From NCBI RefSeq assembly GCF_004331695.1, contig NZ_SJSL01000002.1, forward strand, positions 186,001 through 250,000: 64,000 nucleotides of DNA, written 5' to 3'. The position numbers were made by a program, and so were the translations under genes. Shown here in pieces: positions 52,022 to 61,938 of the stretch (the first letter of the stretch is position 1; each line of letters starts with the position of its first letter). Below the pieces are notes generated by a model. That model was given only the letters and a program-made list of their open reading frames with translations. It was not told where the DNA came from and did no database searches. Source of the DNA: Pedobacter psychroterrae (GTDB lineage Bacteria; Bacteroidota; Bacteroidia; Sphingobacteriales; Sphingobacteriaceae).

Positions 52022-52109
52022 GATCATTTTGCTGTTTGCATGACAGTGCATGACAGCTATACGGATTTGGATATTTATTTTTATAAAAATTAATTAATCC
52101 AAATATCCA
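52022..52109. promoter_or_regulatory. Divergent regulatory region of the lyase and rhamnose operon
   Basis: The short intergenic region is dense in repeats. A perfect tandem pair TGCATGACAG occurs at 52037-52046 and 52047-52056. GATCATTTT occurs at 52002-52010 and 52022-52030, 20 bp apart. An imperfect inverted repeat is formed by GGATTTGGATATTT (52063-52076) and AATCCAAATATCC (52096-52108). The helical spacing (10 and 20 bp) fits binding of a transcription regulator. No regulator gene is present in the operon. Confidence 0.5.
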
Positions 52110-52117
52110 TTCAAACG

Positions 52118-54244
52118 ATGTCAGCATTAACAACAAAAACTGATTTTAAACATGTAAGCTATTTGTGGGATGAAGCAGAAGCTTCAAAACTGGCGGGAGA
52201 TGAAGTAGGGCTGCTCATCTACAGGTCAAATTTATTAGGTGCTGATCTGCGGCTTACCAATTATGGTGGTGGAAATACCTCCTGCAAAGCCATGGCTAAA
52301 GATCCGCTAACGGGTGATGAAACTGAGGTGATGTGGGTGAAGGGCTCCGGAGGTGATCTTGGGACGCTGAAAAAAAGCGGCCTTGCGGCCTTATATGTAA
52401 ATCGGCTAAGAAATTTAAAAAATATATACCAAGGCATAGCGCACGAGGATGAGATGGTAGAGCTGTTCAATCATTGCATATATGATCTAAGCTCTAAGGC
52501 GCCTTCCATCGATACACCACTGCATGGCTTTTTGCCATTTAAGCATATCGATCATTTGCATCCGGATGCAGCCATAGCCATTGCTGCTGCTAAGGATGGT
52601 GAGCAAATAACTAAAGAATTATTCGGAGGTACAATAGGTTGGGTAGGCTGGCAAAAGCCTGGTTTTGACCTTGGCCTTCAATTACGCCAGTGTCTGGATG
52701 AAAATCCAGGAATCCGTGGTATCATGCTCGGATCACATGGCTTGTTTACCTGGGGTGACACTGCATACGAAAGTTATATCAATACGCTTGAAGTAATTGA
52801 AAAGTGTGCAGAATACCTGGAAAGCAGTTACGGAAAAAAAGGGCCGGTATTTGGCGGACAAAAAATAGAAAGCCTTGATGCAGAGAACCGCAAAAAGCAA
52901 GCAGCTGCATTGGCGCCTGTATTGAGAGGATTCTGTTCAAGCAAACAACACATGATCGGACATTTTACCGATGATGCCAGGGTTCTTGAATTTATCAATT
53001 CAAATGAACTCGGCCGACTTGCTCCATTGGGTACCAGTTGCCCTGACCATTTTCTCCGTACCAAGATCAGTCCCCTGGTATTGAATCTGGCTCCAGATGA
53101 AGATTTATCTGACATAGCGTCTATTAAAGAAAGACTCGCGCCAGAATTTGAAGCTTACCGTCAAATGTACGCAGATTACTATGAGGCTTGCAAGCATGCT
53201 AACAGTCCGGCTGTACGCGACAAAAACCCGGTGATCATTTTATATCCCGGAGTAGGCCTATTCTCTTTTTCTAAAGACAAACAAACTGCGCGTGTAGCGG
53301 CAGAGTTTTATACCAATGCCATCAATGTGATGAAAGGTGCAGAAGCCATTTCTGAATACACCTCTTTACCACATCAGGAAGCATTTAATATTGAATACTG
53401 GTTGCTGGAAGAAGCAAAACTTCAGCGTATGCCAAAACCTAAAGCTTTATCTGGTAAGATTGCATTGGTGACAGGCAGTGCCGGTGGTATAGGCAAAGCC
53501 ATTGCAAAGAAATTTGCAGATGAGGGTGCAGTAGTCGTACTGAACGACATGAATGCAGAACGTCTGCAAGGTGCGGGCGAAGAATTTAAAGCTGCATACG
53601 GTGCTGATAGTTATACTACTGCAGTATTAAACGTAACCAGTGCCGATGAGATCGCTGCTGCCTTTGATGCTGCGGCACTTGCTTTTGGCGGGGTGGATAT
53701 CATCGTAAACAACGCAGGTCTTTCTATTTCAAAGACCATAGCTGATCATACCGAACAAGACTGGGACCTGTTGTACGACGTATTGGTCAAAGGACAGTTT
53801 TTCGTAACTCAGGCTGCAGCTGCGGTGATGAAGAAGCAAGATATTGGAGGCGACGTGCTAAACATTGTAAGTAAAAATGCATTGGTTAGCGGCCCGAACA
53901 ACGCAGGTTATGGCAGTGCCAAAGCTGCTCAGTTGCATTTAAGCAGATTGAATGCAGCAGAGTTGGGTGCCGACGGTATCCGCGTCAATGTAGTGAACCC
54001 TGATGCGGTAATCAGCGATAGTAATATCTGGGCAGGAGGATGGGCCGAAGGCCGTGCAAAAGCTTATGGAATTACTGTAGCAGAACTACCTGCTTATTAT
54101 GCAAAACGTACACTACTGAATAAGATTATCCTGCCTGAAGATATCGCCAATGCCTGTTTCTCGTTCGCGGGAGGCCTGCTGAGTAAGTCGACCGGCAATG
54201 TATTGAACGTAGATGGTGGTGTAGCGACGGCTTTTGTGCGCTAG
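52118..54244 (+). CDS. rhaEW: Bifunctional rhamnulose-1-phosphate aldolase / lactaldehyde dehydrogenase
   Basis: The 708-aa cytoplasmic enzyme cleaves L-rhamnulose 1-phosphate to dihydroxyacetone phosphate and L-lactaldehyde, and its second domain acts on lactaldehyde. Residues about 15-420 form a class II aldolase (LTNYGGGNTSCKA, LPFKHIDHLHPDAAIAIAAA, GIMLGSHGLFTWG). Residues about 445-708 form a short-chain dehydrogenase with cofactor motif TGSAGGIG, NNAG and catalytic YxxxK in GYGSAKAAQL (near 598-602). This fusion is the usual form in Bacteroidota, Bacillus and others. It leads the operon with isomerase and kinase, which confirms the sugar. Its promoter lies in the repeat-rich divergent region. 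Confidence 0.93.
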   Translation: MSALTTKTDFKHVSYLWDEAEASKLAGDEVGLLIYRSNLLGADLRLTNYGGGNTSCKAMAKDPLTGDETEVMWVKGSGGDLGTLKKSGLAALYVNRLRNLKNIYQGIAHEDEMVELFNHCIYDLSSKAPSIDTPLHGFLPFKHIDHLHPDAAIAIAAAKDGEQITKELFGGTIGWVGWQKPGFDLGLQLRQCLDENPGIRGIMLGSHGLFTWGDTAYESYINTLEVIEKCAEYLESSYGKKGPVFGGQKIESLDAENRKKQAAALAPVLRGFCSSKQHMIGHFTDDARVLEFINSNELGRLAPLGTSCPDHFLRTKISPLVLNLAPDEDLSDIASIKERLAPEFEAYRQMYADYYEACKHANSPAVRDKNPVIILYPGVGLFSFSKDKQTARVAAEFYTNAINVMKGAEAISEYTSLPHQEAFNIEYWLLEEAKLQRMPKPKALSGKIALVTGSAGGIGKAIAKKFADEGAVVVLNDMNAERLQGAGEEFKAAYGADSYTTAVLNVTSADEIAAAFDAAALAFGGVDIIVNNAGLSISKTIADHTEQDWDLLYDVLVKGQFFVTQAAAAVMKKQDIGGDVLNIVSKNALVSGPNNAGYGSAKAAQLHLSRLNAAELGADGIRVNVVNPDAVISDSNIWAGGWAEGRAKAYGITVAELPAYYAKRTLLNKIILPEDIANACFSFAGGLLSKSTGNVLNVDGGVATAFVR

Positions 54245-54297
54245 GCGATCAGTACCACATTTAAAAAGAATTTAGTAAATTATCAACCATTGACCAC

Positions 54298-54317
54298 AGC
54301 CTCCCGCAAGGGAGGCT
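54298..54317 (+). promoter_or_regulatory. Intra-operon hairpin with GCAA tetraloop
   Basis: AGCCTCCC (54298-54305) pairs perfectly with GGGAGGCT (54310-54317) around GCAA, a GNRA-type loop. TAAAAATATAAACC then leads to the ATG at 54331. Without a T tract it is probably an mRNA stability or processing element between the aldolase and isomerase genes. Confidence 0.6.
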
Positions 54318-54330
54318 AAAAATATAAACC

Positions 54331-55605
54331 ATGAGAGTAGAGAAATATCAAATAGATGACCATAACAGTCAGCTACAGGGAAAGCATCAGCGTAAACTGG
54401 ACAATTTAAGTGTAGATATTCCACAGGCAGAAGAAGTGATCAGCAAGCTTGCAGCATTTCAGATTGCCATTCCAAGCTGGGCTTTAGGCACAGGCGGTAC
54501 CCGCTTTGGCCGTTTTTCAGGTGGGGGTGAACCAGGCAGTCTGGAAGAGAAAATGGAGGACATCGGTCTGTTACATGCCTTAAACCAATCGAGCGGAGCT
54601 ATTTCTTTGCACATTCCATGGGATATCCCACAAAACTATCAGGATATTAAAGCACTTGCAGCACAGCACGGGCTAAGCTTTGACGCGATGAATTCTAATA
54701 CTTTTCAGGATCAGGCGGGGCAGGCACACAGTTACAAATTTGGCTCTATGCAGCATGTGGATAAAGCCGTTCGCAAGCAGGCAGTAGATCATAATATAGA
54801 AGTTATCAGACATGGGGTTGAACTCGGTTCGGATGCATTAACGGTTTGGCTTTCAGACGGATCGAGTTTCCCAGGTCAGTTAAACTTCAGAAAAGCTTTT
54901 CAAAATACACTGGAAAGCTTGCAGGAAGTTTATGCGGCTTTACCATCTAATTGGAAAATGTTTGTAGAGTACAAAGCATTTGAACCTAATTTCTATTCTA
55001 CTACTGTAGGAGATTGGGGACAATCTTTATTATATGCCAGCAAACTGGGCGAAAAAGCCTATACACTGGTTGATCTTGGGCATCACCTGCCAAATGCAAA
55101 TATTGAGCAGATCGTTTCCTTATTGCTGATGGAGGGTAAACTGGGTGGTTTCCATTTCAATGATTCCAAATATGGAGACGATGACCTTACCGCAGGCAGT
55201 ATCAAACCGTACCAGTTGTTCTTAATTTTTAATGAACTGGTAGAAGGTATGGATGCAAAAGGTATGGACCATACGACCGGACTTGGCTGGATGATCGATG
55301 CTTCCCACAATGTGAAAGATCCTTTAGAAGACCTTTTACAATCTGTAGAAGCGATTATGATCGCTTATGCGCAAGCCTTATTGGTTGACCGCAAAGCATT
55401 GAACGAAGCACAGGCACAAAACGATGTGGCGCGTTGTCAGGAAATCTTGCAGGAGACCTTCCGTACGGATGTTCGTCCATTGGTAGCTGAAGCACGTTTG
55501 CGTGGTGGTGCGGCACTGCAACCCTTAGAATTGTTCCGCAAACTAAAGGTAAGAGAAAATCTAATCCAGGAAAGAGGATTGAAAACAGTGGCTACAGGAT
55601 TGTAA
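54331..55605 (+). CDS. rhaI: L-rhamnose isomerase (RhaI type)
   Basis: This 424-aa cytoplasmic TIM-barrel isomerase converts L-rhamnose to L-rhamnulose. It is of the RhaI/Pseudomonas type, not the E. coli RhaA type: IPSWALGTGGTRFGRF near residue 50, then ISLHIPWDIPQNY, VDLGHHLPNANIEQIV and the metal-binding GFHFNDSKYGDDDLTAG near residue 275. Length fits RhaI (about 430 aa). It lies between the aldolase/dehydrogenase and the kinase genes, the next start being 3 bases away, which supports the rhamnose assignment. Confidence 0.91.
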   Translation: MRVEKYQIDDHNSQLQGKHQRKLDNLSVDIPQAEEVISKLAAFQIAIPSWALGTGGTRFGRFSGGGEPGSLEEKMEDIGLLHALNQSSGAISLHIPWDIPQNYQDIKALAAQHGLSFDAMNSNTFQDQAGQAHSYKFGSMQHVDKAVRKQAVDHNIEVIRHGVELGSDALTVWLSDGSSFPGQLNFRKAFQNTLESLQEVYAALPSNWKMFVEYKAFEPNFYSTTVGDWGQSLLYASKLGEKAYTLVDLGHHLPNANIEQIVSLLLMEGKLGGFHFNDSKYGDDDLTAGSIKPYQLFLIFNELVEGMDAKGMDHTTGLGWMIDASHNVKDPLEDLLQSVEAIMIAYAQALLVDRKALNEAQAQNDVARCQEILQETFRTDVRPLVAEARLRGGAALQPLELFRKLKVRENLIQERGLKTVATGL

Positions 55606-55608
55606 ACG

Positions 55609-57000
55609 ATGAGTAAAATACCTGTAATAGCCATATTTGATGTAGGCAAGACCAATAAAAAGTTATTTCTTTTTGACGAAAACTATAAGATCGTTTTTGA
55701 GAAATCTGCGCGTTTTATTGAAACGGTGGACGAAGATGGCGATACATGTGAAAACCTGGAAAGTTTGCGCCTGTCAGTTTTTGATTCACTAAGAGAGGTG
55801 TTTAAACTGCCCCAGTATGACATCAAAGCGATCAACTTTTCTACTTATGGGGCCAGCTTTGTGTACATCGGCGAGGACGGTGCACCGGTGGCCCCGCTGT
55901 ATAATTACCTCAAGGATTATCCTGAAGAGTTGAAGAGACAGTTTTACGACACCTATGGCGGGGAAGCCCAGTTCTCCAAAAGAACTGCATCACCCGTATT
56001 GGGAAGCTTAAATTCTGGCATGCAGTTGTACCGGATCAAGTATGAAAAACCTGAACTTTACAGCAAGATTAAGTATGCCCTGCATTTACCGCAATACCTT
56101 AATTACCTGATCACCGGCGAAGTACATACCGATATTACCAGCATTGGGTGTCATACCAACCTGTGGGATTTTGAAAATAATGATTATCATCCATGGGTAA
56201 AAGCAGAAGGGATCTTTGATAAGCTGGCACCAATTATCGCATCTGATTCCGTAGTTCCGGCAGCATTTCCTGGCAACAACTATGGGGTAGGGGTTGGTCT
56301 GCATGATAGTTCCGCTGCACTGATACCGTATTTGTCTAATTTCCATGAACCTTTTATACTGATTTCTACCGGTACCTGGTGTATATCGCTCAATCCGTTC
56401 AATCATGAGCCGCTGACAGATGAAGAATTGCAGCACGACTGTTTGTGCTATATGCAATATAAAGGCAAACCGGTTAAGGCCTCCAGGCTTTTTGCCGGCT
56501 TTGAGCATGAGCAACAGGTAAAAAGGATCGCAGCCCATTTCGATAAAAATACGGTTAGCTACCGCAATATGGAGTTTGATCCGGCTATTGGTCACCAGCT
56601 GTATGCTGCTGAGGAACGTAAGGAGGCCGACTGGGCGAGTAATCAGATGAAGGAATCTGCTTTTGCAGCGCGGAATCTGGATGCTTTTGAATCAGATGTG
56701 CATGCCTATCACCAACTCATATTTGACCTGGTGACCCAGCAGTACGAGTCGACCATGCTGGTAGCAAAAGGCACAGCGGTAAGGCGGATTTTTGTAGATG
56801 GGGGATTTAGCAAGAATTCCATCTATATGAACCTGCTGGCCATGTTTTTCTCTGATATGGAGATTTTTGCGGCTTCTATGGCACAGGCTACTGCTGTTGG
56901 TACCGCATTGGCTATTCACAACCATTGGAATACCAAGGCTTTACCAAACGACATTATTGAATTGAAATATTATTCCATCACACACAATACTGAACTGTAA
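55609..57000 (+). CDS. rhaB: Rhamnulokinase-like FGGY-family sugar kinase
   Basis: The 463-aa kinase phosphorylates a ketose, here most likely L-rhamnulose, with ATP. The actin-like ATPase fold shows the phosphate 1 motif AIFDVGKTNKKLFLFDE at the N-terminus. The second domain contains FILISTGTWCISLNPFNHEPLT and the adenosine motif VRRIFVDGGFSKNSIYMNLLA. It is somewhat divergent from E. coli RhaB, so the substrate rests partly on context: it follows rhaI by 3 bases, and its stop shares a base with the GH106 start (TAATG). Confidence 0.88.
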   Translation: MSKIPVIAIFDVGKTNKKLFLFDENYKIVFEKSARFIETVDEDGDTCENLESLRLSVFDSLREVFKLPQYDIKAINFSTYGASFVYIGEDGAPVAPLYNYLKDYPEELKRQFYDTYGGEAQFSKRTASPVLGSLNSGMQLYRIKYEKPELYSKIKYALHLPQYLNYLITGEVHTDITSIGCHTNLWDFENNDYHPWVKAEGIFDKLAPIIASDSVVPAAFPGNNYGVGVGLHDSSAALIPYLSNFHEPFILISTGTWCISLNPFNHEPLTDEELQHDCLCYMQYKGKPVKASRLFAGFEHEQQVKRIAAHFDKNTVSYRNMEFDPAIGHQLYAAEERKEADWASNQMKESAFAARNLDAFESDVHAYHQLIFDLVTQQYESTMLVAKGTAVRRIFVDGGFSKNSIYMNLLAMFFSDMEIFAASMAQATAVGTALAIHNHWNTKALPNDIIELKYYSITHNTEL

Positions 57001-60000
57001 TGAAGTTAAAAACCATTGGCCTGGTATTCATCCTAAGTGCTGTGCTATGCTCATTCGGTATGGCCCAGAAGAACCTGGAGAAGTCATTTAAAACAATTCC
57101 GGATAGCATTCAAACTTCTATATACTGGTACTGGATGTCAGACAACATTTCTAAAGAAGGAGTAGTGAAAGACCTTCAGGCTATGAAATCTGTGGGTATA
57201 AACAGGGCCTTTATTGGCAATATAGGTTATGAGACCACGCCTTATGGTAAGATTAAACTGTTTTCGGATGAGTGGTGGGACATTATGCATACCGCATTAA
57301 AAACCGCAACTGCGCTCAATATTGAAATAGGTATTTTCAACAGTCCCGGATGGAGCCAGAGCGGAGGCCCATGGGTAAAACCCTCACAGTCCATGCGTTA
57401 TCTCAGTTCTTCTAAGACCACTGTCACAGGCCCTAAAAAGCTGGATGTGCAACTGGAACAGCCAAAAGGTGATTTCCAGGATGTAAGGGTCATTGCATAT
57501 AAAACACCTAAAGGCTATGGTAATTCAATAGCCGTACTGAAACCTAAGCTGAGCAGTTCAGCTGCGGTACAAAATATAGGCAATCTGATAGATGGTTCAG
57601 AAAGCACTACTGCAGATATTCCTGCTTCAGATTCATTTTCAATAGATCTGGAGAGCGACTCGGATTTTACTGCCAGAAGCCTGGTAATTTATCCGGCACA
57701 CAAGCCTGTACATCTTAATATACAGTTGCAGGTTAAAAAAGATGGAGCGTATGTTACCGTCAAAGAATTTTTGGTAAACCGTACCAATCCCAGCCTGAAT
57801 GTTGGTTTCAAGCCTTACGGTCCGGTAGCAGTCTCTATTCCGGCCACCACTGGAAAATCTTTCCGTCTGGTATTCAGTAAGTCCAACGGATTTGGACTGG
57901 CAGAAATTCTGCTTTCTCAAACACCTGTAGTGGAGAGTTATATAGAAAAGACATTGGCTAAGATGTTTCAAACCCCGCTTCCTTACTGGCATGAATACCA
58001 ATGGCCGGATCAGGCGGTAATCGATGACAATAGCCTGGTGATCGACCCTGCGACAGTAGTGGATATCACAAAGCATATGTCTGCCAGAGGGCAGTTGAAC
58101 TGGGATCTTCCTGCGGGCGACTGGATCATCATGCGTACAGGAATGTTGCCTACGGGCGTTCAGAATGGCCCGGCCTCTCCGGAGGGTATTGGACTGGAGA
58201 TCGATAAGATGAGCAAGGAGCATGTGGCCAGTCACTTTGATGCTTTTTTGGGCGAGTTGCTGAGACGTATTCCGGCTGCCGACCGCAAGACTTGGAAGAT
58301 CGTGGTAGAAGACAGTTATGAAACCGGCGGACAGAACTGGACGGACGGCATGATTGAGAAGTTCAAAACAAACTATGGTTATGATCCCCTTCCATTCCTG
58401 CCGGTAATGCAGGGAGAGGTAGTGGGCGACCAAAATAAATCAGATCGTTTTTTATGGGATCTAAGGCGTTTTATTGCAGACAGAGTGGCTTACGACTATG
58501 TAGGCGGACTGAGAGAGGTGAGCCATAAACATGGCCTTACCACCTGGCTGGAAAACTACGGACACTGGGGCTTTCCCGGAGAGTTTTTGCAATATGGCGG
58601 TCAGTCGGACGAGATTGGCGGCGAGTTTTGGAGTGAAGGTGAACTCGGTAATATTGAGAACCGCGCTGCATCTTCTGCTGCACACATCTATGGTAAAGTC
58701 AAAGTATCTGCCGAGTCATTTACTGCCGGTGATAAGCCATACCAAAGATATCCGTACGTCATGAAACAAAGAGGCGACCGCTTCTTTACGGAAGGCATCA
58801 ACAATACATTGCTGCACTTATTTATACAGCAGCCTTCGGACGATAAGGTACCGGGCATCAATGCCAATTTCGGGAACGAATTTAACCGTCACAATACCTG
58901 GTTTAGCTATATGGACTTGTTTATTGGCTACCTTAAGCGTACCAACTTTATGTTGCAGCAAGGAAAATATGTAGCAGATGTGGCCTACTTTATTGGTGAA
59001 GATGCACCAAAAATGACCGGTATTACCGATCCGGAACTTCCGGTTGGCTATTCATTTGATTACATCAATGCCGAGGTGATCCACGACAGGGTAAAAGTAA
59101 AGGATGGCAGAATGGTACTTCCTGATGGAATGAGCTATAAACTGCTAGTACTGCCAAAACTGAAGACCATCAGACCTGAACTGCTGGCAAAAATTAAAGA
59201 ACTGGTAGCACAGGGAGCTAATATTTTAGGCCCTGCACCAGAACGTTCGCCGAGTCTGGCTAATTTCCCTGAGGCAGATGCTAAGGTTAAAACTATGGCG
59301 GCTGAACTTTGGGGCGATGTAAATGGTACTACAGTCAAGTCCAGAACACTGGGAAAAGGAACAGTAATGTCTGGTATGGATATGCAGACTGCGTTAAATA
59401 CTTTAAATATCATTCCTGATTTTAAATCAAATACCACTGATCCGATCTTGTTTATACACAGGACAGCTCCACAGTCGGAGATCTATTTCCTCAGCAATCA
59501 AAGCGAAAAGCAGGTTTCTTTTTCACCGACTTTCCGCTCAGTTGCTATGCAGCCTGAGCTTTGGGACCCAGTGACAGGCAGAACACGGGTATTGTCTGAG
59601 TTATCGGCCAATGGCAGCAGCACTACTGTGCCGCTCACACTGGAGCCCCTTCAAAGTGTGTTTATTGTGTTCAGAAATCCAGTGGTGGCCAATAACATTG
59701 GTGCTGTGAATTTCCCTGAAGCCAAGTTGCTTGAAGAAATCAATACCCCCTGGAAAGTTACTTTCGATCCTAAGATGAGAGGCCCTGAAAAGCCGGTCAT
59801 CTTTGATACCCTGGTCGACTGGACAATGAGGCCTGAAGAAAGCATCAAATATTATGCAGGTACTGCAGTTTACAGCAATACATTTAGGGTTACCAAGCCT
59901 GCCAAAGGAGAAAGGATTTATCTGAACTTCTCTGAAGTAAGTGTAATGGCCAAAGTCAAGGTAAACGGTACTGAAGTAGGCGGCGTTTGGACTGCACCAT

Positions 60001-60212
60001 GGCGTGTGGACATTACCGATGCCGTTGTTGGCGGAGTAAATACCTTAGAGATCTCTGTGGTAAATAACTGGGTAAACCGATTGATAGGAGATAGTAAACT
60101 TCCTGCAGATCAGCGTAAGACCTGGACCAATAATAACCCATACAAACCGGATAGTAAACTCGTGCCTTCAGGACTGACAGGTGCGGTAGTTGTAAAATCT
60201 ATAAAATACTAG
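57000..60212 (+). CDS. GH106 family alpha-L-rhamnosidase
   Basis: This is a 1070-aa exported enzyme with signal MKLKTIGLVFILSAVLCSFGMAQ. The glycoside hydrolase family 106 start is clear (IYWYWMSDNISKEGVVKDLQAMKSVGINRAFIGNIG, then WDIMHTALKTATALNIEIGIFNSPGWSQSGGPWV). The catalytic part includes KIVVEDSYETGGQNWTDGM and VSAESFTAGDKPYQRYPYVMKQRGDRFFTEGINNTLLHLFIQQP. A C-terminal galactose-binding-like beta domain (RIYLNFSEVSVMAKVKVNGTEVGGVWTAPWRVDIT) closes the chain. It releases terminal L-rhamnose from polysaccharides, probably in the periplasm or at the cell surface. It is translationally coupled to the kinase gene. Confidence 0.92.
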   Translation: MKLKTIGLVFILSAVLCSFGMAQKNLEKSFKTIPDSIQTSIYWYWMSDNISKEGVVKDLQAMKSVGINRAFIGNIGYETTPYGKIKLFSDEWWDIMHTALKTATALNIEIGIFNSPGWSQSGGPWVKPSQSMRYLSSSKTTVTGPKKLDVQLEQPKGDFQDVRVIAYKTPKGYGNSIAVLKPKLSSSAAVQNIGNLIDGSESTTADIPASDSFSIDLESDSDFTARSLVIYPAHKPVHLNIQLQVKKDGAYVTVKEFLVNRTNPSLNVGFKPYGPVAVSIPATTGKSFRLVFSKSNGFGLAEILLSQTPVVESYIEKTLAKMFQTPLPYWHEYQWPDQAVIDDNSLVIDPATVVDITKHMSARGQLNWDLPAGDWIIMRTGMLPTGVQNGPASPEGIGLEIDKMSKEHVASHFDAFLGELLRRIPAADRKTWKIVVEDSYETGGQNWTDGMIEKFKTNYGYDPLPFLPVMQGEVVGDQNKSDRFLWDLRRFIADRVAYDYVGGLREVSHKHGLTTWLENYGHWGFPGEFLQYGGQSDEIGGEFWSEGELGNIENRAASSAAHIYGKVKVSAESFTAGDKPYQRYPYVMKQRGDRFFTEGINNTLLHLFIQQPSDDKVPGINANFGNEFNRHNTWFSYMDLFIGYLKRTNFMLQQGKYVADVAYFIGEDAPKMTGITDPELPVGYSFDYINAEVIHDRVKVKDGRMVLPDGMSYKLLVLPKLKTIRPELLAKIKELVAQGANILGPAPERSPSLANFPEADAKVKTMAAELWGDVNGTTVKSRTLGKGTVMSGMDMQTALNTLNIIPDFKSNTTDPILFIHRTAPQSEIYFLSNQSEKQVSFSPTFRSVAMQPELWDPVTGRTRVLSELSANGSSTTVPLTLEPLQSVFIVFRNPVVANNIGAVNFPEAKLLEEINTPWKVTFDPKMRGPEKPVIFDTLVDWTMRPEESIKYYAGTAVYSNTFRVTKPAKGERIYLNFSEVSVMAKVKVNGTEVGGVWTAPWRVDITDAVVGGVNTLEISVVNNWVNRLIGDSKLPADQRKTWTNNNPYKPDSKLVPSGLTGAVVVKSIKY

Positions 60213-60218
60213 AAGCAC

Positions 60219-61937
60219 ATGAAACTAAATAAATTTATCCCCCGTGTAGTATTACTTTGTCTTTTTGTTCAGACTGCAGTAGCGCAGCAAAAGAGCGTGC
60301 TTACCCGCGAGTACATCACTCCTGTAAAAATTCTTTGGCAGGATGGTGATGTAAGAAACAGTGAGCGGTTGTTGCAGCCTGGCATTGGCCAGGGGGATCT
60401 GGCGAACCGTAATGTTATCATCCTTAATAACACTAAAGGCGGCAAGAAGGCAAGTATCCTGCTTGATTTCGGTAAAGAACTGCATGGCGGCCTGGAGATT
60501 GTAACCGGCATGTGGGGTGGAGGAAATACACCACGTACCATCCGCGTTCGCTATGGTGAATCGGCCAGTGAAGCCATGTCCAGCATAGGAGAAAAAGGAG
60601 CGACCAATGACCACGCCATCCGTGATTTTAAAACATTGGTGCCATGGCTGGGCAAGATCCAGTTGGGCGAAAGCGGCTTCCGCTTTGTGCGGATAGACCT
60701 GGAAGATGAAAGTGCTGAACTTCAGTTAAAAGAGGTAAGGGCCATTTATACGTATAGAGACATCCCATATTTGGGGTCTTTTAAAAGCAGTGACGAGCGC
60801 CTGAACAAAATATGGCAGACCGGAGCCTATACCGTACACCTGAACATGCAGGAATATTTATGGGACGGTATCAAGAGAGACAGGTTGGTATGGGTGGGTG
60901 ATTTGCATCCTGAGGTGTCTACACTGAGCGCGGTTTTCGGATACAATGAAGTGGTACCTAAAAGTCTGGACCTTTCCAAAGAGACTACCCCGCTTCCAGG
61001 TTGGATGAACGGCATCAGTACCTACTCCATGTGGTGGATCATCATTCACTACGATTGGTACATGAAAAATGGAAACCTCCCCTACCTGAAAGAGCAAAAA
61101 ACCTATCTGAATGGTTTGGTAAAACAGATCGTATCCAGAGTGGGAGCTGATAATAAAGAGAATATGGACGGTACCCGTTTCCTTGACTGGCCTTCCAGCG
61201 AAAACCCTAAAGGTATCCATGCCGGTCTGCAGGCCATGACGGTATGGTCGCTGGCTACAGCAGCCAAAATAAGCGTTTTGGTGGAAGATAAAGAAACGGA
61301 AGCGCTTTGCCAGCTAACACTGAATAGAATGAAGGGATACGTCCCTGATGCCAATAACTCTAAGCAAGCCGCAGCTTTAATGGCGATAGCAGGCATTACT
61401 ACTGCAGATAAGGCAAATAAAGAAGTGCTGTCGGTGGGCGGAGCTAAAAACTTCTCTACTTTTTATGGATACTATATGCTGGAGGCCAAAGCTCAGGCGG
61501 GAGACCATCAGGGTGCGATAGATGTGATCAGGGAATATTGGGGAGCCATGTTGGATCTTGGAGCCACTACCTTCTGGGAAGATTTTAATATGGAATGGGT
61601 GCCAAATGCATCGCGGATAGATGAACTGGTGCCGGCTGGCAAAGTAGATATACATGGCGACTACGGTGCCTATTGCTACGTAGGGTTCAGACATAGTTTA
61701 TGTCATGGATGGGCATCAGGCCCAACCGCTTGGCTTACAGAGCATGTACTGGGTATAAAAGTGATGGCGGCTGGCAGTAAAGTGATTAAGGTAACCCCAC
61801 ATCTGGGCGACCTTCAGTTTGCTGAAGGGACCTTCCCAACTCCATATGGACTAGTAAAAGTAAAGCATACCAAACTGGCCAATGGCAAGATTAAGTCCGT
61901 GATTTCCGGGCCAAAACAAGTTAAGATCATCAGATAA
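60219..61937 (+). CDS. GH78-like alpha-L-rhamnosidase
   Basis: This is a 572-aa exported enzyme with signal MKLNKFIPRVVLLCLFVQTAVAQ. An N-terminal beta domain (about 30-180; SILLDFGKELHGGLEIVTG, GFRFVRIDLE) precedes an (alpha/alpha)6 barrel from about residue 190. The barrel has the GH78-type active-site region LWDGIKRDRLVWVGDLHPEV near 213 and the later TTFWEDFNMEWVPNASRID and HSLCHGWASGPTAWLTEHVLGI. It is shorter than classical GH78 enzymes (about 900 aa) because the extra carbohydrate-binding modules are missing. It is expected to remove L-rhamnose from oligosaccharides and lies 6 bases after the GH106 gene. Confidence 0.88.
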   Translation: MKLNKFIPRVVLLCLFVQTAVAQQKSVLTREYITPVKILWQDGDVRNSERLLQPGIGQGDLANRNVIILNNTKGGKKASILLDFGKELHGGLEIVTGMWGGGNTPRTIRVRYGESASEAMSSIGEKGATNDHAIRDFKTLVPWLGKIQLGESGFRFVRIDLEDESAELQLKEVRAIYTYRDIPYLGSFKSSDERLNKIWQTGAYTVHLNMQEYLWDGIKRDRLVWVGDLHPEVSTLSAVFGYNEVVPKSLDLSKETTPLPGWMNGISTYSMWWIIIHYDWYMKNGNLPYLKEQKTYLNGLVKQIVSRVGADNKENMDGTRFLDWPSSENPKGIHAGLQAMTVWSLATAAKISVLVEDKETEALCQLTLNRMKGYVPDANNSKQAAALMAIAGITTADKANKEVLSVGGAKNFSTFYGYYMLEAKAQAGDHQGAIDVIREYWGAMLDLGATTFWEDFNMEWVPNASRIDELVPAGKVDIHGDYGAYCYVGFRHSLCHGWASGPTAWLTEHVLGIKVMAAGSKVIKVTPHLGDLQFAEGTFPTPYGLVKVKHTKLANGKIKSVISGPKQVKIIR

Positions 61938-61938
61938 T

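Noticed and set aside
52008..52136. 43-codon N-terminal extension of the heparinase-like lyase
   Set aside because: It crosses the repeat-rich divergent promoter region and enters the aldolase gene. The signal sequence follows the ATG at 52007.
57639..58433. 264-codon antisense reading frame inside the GH106 gene
   Set aside because: The opposite strand encodes clear GH106 motifs throughout, and this frame has no recognisable motif or plausible start.
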